DNA of 64,000 bases from a virus. The stretch's first letter is position 1. Each line of letters begins with the position of its first letter. This document shows, one piece after another, positions 61,301 through 64,000 of the stretch. The notes beneath the pieces were generated by a model that saw nothing but the letters and a program-made list of their open reading frames with translations, was not told the DNA's origin and searched no databases. The DNA is taken from IMG/VR virus record IMGVR_UViG_3300037054_000366, positions 1 to 64,000 of that record, one strand, 5' to 3'. Position numbers and translations under genes: made by a program.

Positions 61301-64000
61301 TTCACTCCCATTTGGGTTAAACTTGTCTCTAGATGGAACGCTCAGTGGGACTCCACTGACTGTAGGAGTCTATAACATCAACTTCTCCGTGCAAGACGCC
61401 ACTGTCCCAGCTTTCATTGCTGAGGCCACAGTGATGCTCACGATTGAGTCAGATCTAGCTGTTCAAGTCATCACTCCTCCATCAGCTAGAGTAGGGACAT
61501 ATTACCAGTCTCAACTTACGGCTACGGGGGGGCTCCCACCTTACTCTTGGAATGTAGTAGATGGTGCGCTACCTCTTGGACTCTCTCTTGATGCTGGGAC
61601 TGGTTTGATCAGCGGCTACCCCGTCACTTACAATTCAGATTCTGATTTTGACACTCCGTTTGTTTTTGTCACGGAAGTAGTGGATTCCATAGGTTCTTAC
61701 TCTTCGGTCAGTTTCTCCATGAGTTTGCTGCCGATGAATCTAACTCTAGGGAATATGGATCAAACCATCATCTCCGAGGGAATGGATTTCAAGATGGCCA
61801 TTCCGGTCTTTGGGGGTCGAAGCCCTTATACTATCGCCTCCTTCACTTCTGATAATTCCATTGGAAACGCCCTATCAATTATCTCCCCAGAGGCCGTGGA
61901 TGTGGTTTCGGGACTTGGAACTCCTGCTCTCACCATCATGACCGGAGATCAGGTGTTTAGCCCAACCGCTTATCCATATGTTGTCTCCTTCCCGCTTTCA
62001 GCTACGGGTGGAGTGGCCCCCTATGTGTGGAGTCTGGACATCTCCACCCCCTCACTTAATACAATTTTGAGCCCCATTGTCAGTGCTTCTCTAGCAGGCG
62101 GCACCTTCCTTGCAGATGGGGCTTACGCCATTGTAGCCCATGTGGTGGACCAGACCGGAGCCTCTGTCTCCAAGATCATCAATTTGACCTCTACTCTCAA
62201 GGGTGGGTCAGGCGGAACTGGACCCTCTGCTCTTGAGTATGTCATCATCAACAAGAACAGCAGTTCTTATACGACTGATTGGACTTTCACTCCCCTGAGT
62301 AACCTGCCAGATGCCCAGCAGGGGTCTCCCTACCTTCCACCATCACTCCCCGGATCTTTCTTTGGGATTGCCGTGTGGAACCCAACTTCCAACCAAATTT
62401 ATGATCTTCGAACTGAGGCTACCCAGATTCAATTCACTAACCTCTACTCTACGGTTGGTGGGGCAGGGCAGTCCAATAACAGTAAGTTTATTGTGGATGC
62501 TACGGCAACTGGTCTAGGCCAGGGTTTTTCTGGAATCCTGCAATCTCTCTTCTCCACTTCGAATAGCACTCTGGTAGACCCCACCACCGGAGCCCCTTAT
62601 CCCGCTCAATGGCAGGATATTTATGATCCGATCATCACCGTCCATCAGCCCAATCTACCAGCCGATCAGCAAGTCTACACGTGGAGTATCGGTGGGGCTA
62701 CCACCATTCCCTATCCCACTTTCTCCGGAATCAACTCTGCCGGGGAGACAGTCGTAGGGCCAGTGGTGACGACCTCCACCGGAACCGTTAACTTGGTCCC
62801 CACTACCCTGCTGACCAGTTTCTTCACCACTCCAGCTTTAGCAGCGTCTAATCCCTATGTGCTAGAGATCGTCGCAACTGATACCAACGCCAATACCTAC
62901 TCTACCCAATTTGCTTTCTACCCAGTCGCTGGTGGGACCATAACCAGCACTCAAACCAGTGGAAAGACTGTGGTTAACGAAGTGTTCCCAGGCATCTCCC
63001 TCCTGACCCCCAGTGAAGCTGGAGCTATTAGTTCTGGTGCAGTGGCGCAGAGTGTGACCTCTCAGCAGAGTGGGGTTACCACTCCTTACTTCCCCATGGG
63101 GGTAGCCTACTACCAGGGTGACTATTCAAATCTGGCCCACACTCAAATGAGAGCAGCCGATATGGCAGCCATCACCCCCACTCAGGGTGTCACCACTACG
63201 GCTCTGGGCTCCAATCCTTACACATTCGTCATTTTGGATGACATCGGAACTTCACCTTCAAACTCCACCATAAGCAACCTTGGGAACTTCACGTTAGGCA
63301 CTGTGGTAACAAATAACAATTTATCCAAGGAAATGAGTGTGCATTGCTCCGTTCTGGGAGGGGGAGGTGGGAATACCACCACTCCTGTTGTCACCATTAC
63401 CACCGTGCAGGGGGATACTCTGAATGCAGCCGCACTGGGGTATCAGGCCAACACAACTTACGTGAATTGGTTCTATATCCTGAATGCCACTGGTGGGACC
63501 GCCCCCTACACATTCTCTCTGGTAAATGGCACCACCTTCCCAGGTGTGACGGTCCACAACAACCAGACCACCACCACTTTCCTCAACCCTACTGGAACCT
63601 CCGCGCAGACCCCATATACCGGATCCTTCTTGCTGGTTAACAGCCTTCCAACCGTATCGGCCAATTCCTTAAACTCAACCCTCAACTACACAGTTCAGGT
63701 TCGAGCGACCGATGCGAATGGTAATCAATCTACGGTCGCTACCGTCCCCTTCACAGTTATCCCAATGACTACTTCAAGCTCCGGTTTGGCTCCGGCCCTT
63801 CAAACTCTGACCAATACGCTGACCGGTGGACCACTCTGGGCTGGGGTGAATGTGGCTCCTCTCGCACAATCCATCACCCTCAGCACCAACGCCACATGGA
63901 CTCTAGACAGCCAGCTTCCGGCTGGATTATTGCTGGCAGACCCAAGCGGAACCGTTCTGATGCATGGAACCTCCATTTCCGGAGGGGGTAATGCCACGGC
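58386..64000 (+). CDS. giant Ig-like-repeat adhesin/tail protein, partial (at least 1871 aa, open at window end)
   Basis: ATG 58386 follows GAGGACTTGAAACG; the frame has no stop up to 64000, checked codon by codon. The sequence is Thr/Ser/Asn/Gly-rich with repeated putative-Ig (He_PIG-like) units: ASGGTAPYDWYSDSLPFGLNLSLDGTLSGTP, LPPYSWNVVDGALPLGLSLDAGTGLISGYP, TGGTAPYTFSLVNGTTFPGV. Such repeats form extended fibres on phage tails or surfaces. N-terminal part (ALTLSAATTDKQNVLLTLN) may attach to the virion. Confidence 0.85.
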   Translation, partial: MALTLSAATTDKQNVLLTLNADNEGAIVRIAALQTAYLITLTAVNPASTVSWGLFLNPSWLTLETNSATNTAQVKFTSPSADTRLFQCYVKADDGVTQTYYPLAIEVLESLSIVVSGRTNNYLAYDSAATPVTLQALGLNGTPISNGQVSYVTPIGLPNGLSLITADGNSASLQVTQPNINSISGGVTASSPATYDFLAFCPGTLYDSLTYPYDLSLVVGTLATKVGILDAAMSCYFDNTNHYMVLNIQSDYLDGLGGGLAFNWNTSGTATGIVTDGGTSTSSFMNWTPTTAGTIQFQVAVQDSVTGNTITNLNFGPFQVGPASGVWTSTSAIKLQVDAPFKTGPAGSSVPFIVSVPTGEFQGGETINVTVSLISANGEPAITPPSTFALTSIAPSSTFNLTIPANAQFKGKWTVVATANNSLISPTRTGQLSTVLLSTGLPTFSINNNAIITLNQVTGSNITPVSLVATNSGTLQPITDVKFSLVNAPPGLSIVNNQIVGAVPQVGSFNFQVMGTEPNYSNSFTNVSLVVTGSASPLTITSFGSTVAQTPDNTQFNVNWGVTGSPVSLTLQRNADVPLSVLNSVQSTQTIVGTSVFTLIGSDYRTSVYSIPSIVVSNSSVNATQLSGAPAIAEIDDSNLLTIIWNPPQVNNAYNLYLGWNIQLSDNGAAPVQILNKSGLPPTGLEISTATNDSRLFTYQLANNDSYTMNMTALSSNRGAILDSNPWSQFLAFPGPVNNSLVSLSSSTLSISQSLTITLSQSYAAADYWRITYSDGTNTGWLPISQKTQAKAFNTPGSQTIFVEFSNDFSTLTPPIYLRRSLALSVFVQNQVYNSTTAGVIGTGNVGLGGEAGFEIASSSSSTYKPQPYMVIVKALVQDNMTQELKILVATSRTNNASSLLNTMSADVFPIVYRPNLKDLIIPPLNFSSNLALVTPVSIATTALPDAIVGQPMAEVQLSASGGTAPYDWYSDSLPFGLNLSLDGTLSGTPLTVGVYNINFSVQDATVPAFIAEATVMLTIESDLAVQVITPPSARVGTYYQSQLTATGGLPPYSWNVVDGALPLGLSLDAGTGLISGYPVTYNSDSDFDTPFVFVTEVVDSIGSYSSVSFSMSLLPMNLTLGNMDQTIISEGMDFKMAIPVFGGRSPYTIASFTSDNSIGNALSIISPEAVDVVSGLGTPALTIMTGDQVFSPTAYPYVVSFPLSATGGVAPYVWSLDISTPSLNTILSPIVSASLAGGTFLADGAYAIVAHVVDQTGASVSKIINLTSTLKGGSGGTGPSALEYVIINKNSSSYTTDWTFTPLSNLPDAQQGSPYLPPSLPGSFFGIAVWNPTSNQIYDLRTEATQIQFTNLYSTVGGAGQSNNSKFIVDATATGLGQGFSGILQSLFSTSNSTLVDPTTGAPYPAQWQDIYDPIITVHQPNLPADQQVYTWSIGGATTIPYPTFSGINSAGETVVGPVVTTSTGTVNLVPTTLLTSFFTTPALAASNPYVLEIVATDTNANTYSTQFAFYPVAGGTITSTQTSGKTVVNEVFPGISLLTPSEAGAISSGAVAQSVTSQQSGVTTPYFPMGVAYYQGDYSNLAHTQMRAADMAAITPTQGVTTTALGSNPYTFVILDDIGTSPSNSTISNLGNFTLGTVVTNNNLSKEMSVHCSVLGGGGGNTTTPVVTITTVQGDTLNAAALGYQANTTYVNWFYILNATGGTAPYTFSLVNGTTFPGVTVHNNQTTTTFLNPTGTSAQTPYTGSFLLVNSLPTVSANSLNSTLNYTVQVRATDANGNQSTVATVPFTVIPMTTSSSGLAPALQTLTNTLTGGPLWAGVNVAPLAQSITLSTNATWTLDSQLPAGLLLADPSGTVLMHGTSISGGGNAT

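Noticed and set aside
6465-64000. Genome-wide TAG recoding because of the suppressor tRNA
   Set aside because: At least a dozen well-bounded genes here end in TAG with the next gene starting at once, and the giant 58386 frame has no in-frame TAG, so full recoding is not supported in this window.

Overview
The window is most simply read as 64 kb of a large tailed-phage genome (a huge-phage or jumbo-phage type replicon) that infects a Gram-negative host. The evidence is: very small genes packed with ATGA or TAATG overlaps; homing endonucleases of three families (GIY-YIG, HNH, endonuclease VII-like); a MazG-like pyrophosphatase; an AntA-type antirepressor; phage tRNAs; two lytic transglycosylases next to a holin-like membrane protein; and very large tail or adhesin proteins at the right end. 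Host type is inferred from proteins with signal peptides, an outer-membrane beta-barrel and an OmpA-like protein. No terminase, capsid or polymerase gene lies in the window, so a large plasmid-phage cannot be excluded.

Layout. 0-3.4 kb: tiny unknown genes, a DNA methyltransferase and a GIY-YIG endonuclease. 3.5-6.2 kb: three exported proteins (beta-barrel, secreted protein, OmpA-like), each followed by a hairpin terminator. 6.4-9.9 kb: an amber-suppressor tRNA, a PTH2-like gene, small genes and a tRNA whose anticodon loop carries a ~110-nt structured insertion. 9.9-13.6 kb: an unusual soluble AAA+/M41 (FtsH-like) protease and neighbours. 13.5-15.1 kb: a minus-strand island including a prepilin-like protein. 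15.2-21.9 kb: small plus-strand genes and the antirepressor.

21.9-29.3 kb is a minus-strand accessory island. It holds a type V CRISPR system: one 927-aa Cas12-like effector with RuvC residues D522/E756/D838 and no cysteines where the zinc ribbon normally sits, plus a 12-unit array on the same strand with its own promoter-like box and intrinsic terminator, and no cas1/cas2. The island is peppered with a short GGCCGGTGC-type element that often forms hairpins.

29.4-39.7 kb: nucleotide-metabolism genes and many small genes, including a gene that appears to start at AUU and is split by a 537-bp endonuclease insertion that keeps the host frame open. 39.8-43 kb: an AT-richer cargo block (AdoMet decarboxylase-like, GIY-YIG, DUF3326). 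43-48.6 kb: a possible toxin-antitoxin pair, a tRNA cluster containing what looks like a circularly permuted tRNA, a PTH2 gene, a methyltransferase-fold gene and a 2H phosphoesterase. 48.6-54.5 kb: papain-like protease, Dps-like protein, lysis genes. 54.5-64 kb: tail or adhesin genes, the last open at the window end.

Transcription seems to rely on a phage-specific promoter class: an STATMC-like box exactly 19 nt before a TATAAT/TATCAT-type box, seen at least eleven times on both strands and also in front of the cas gene.
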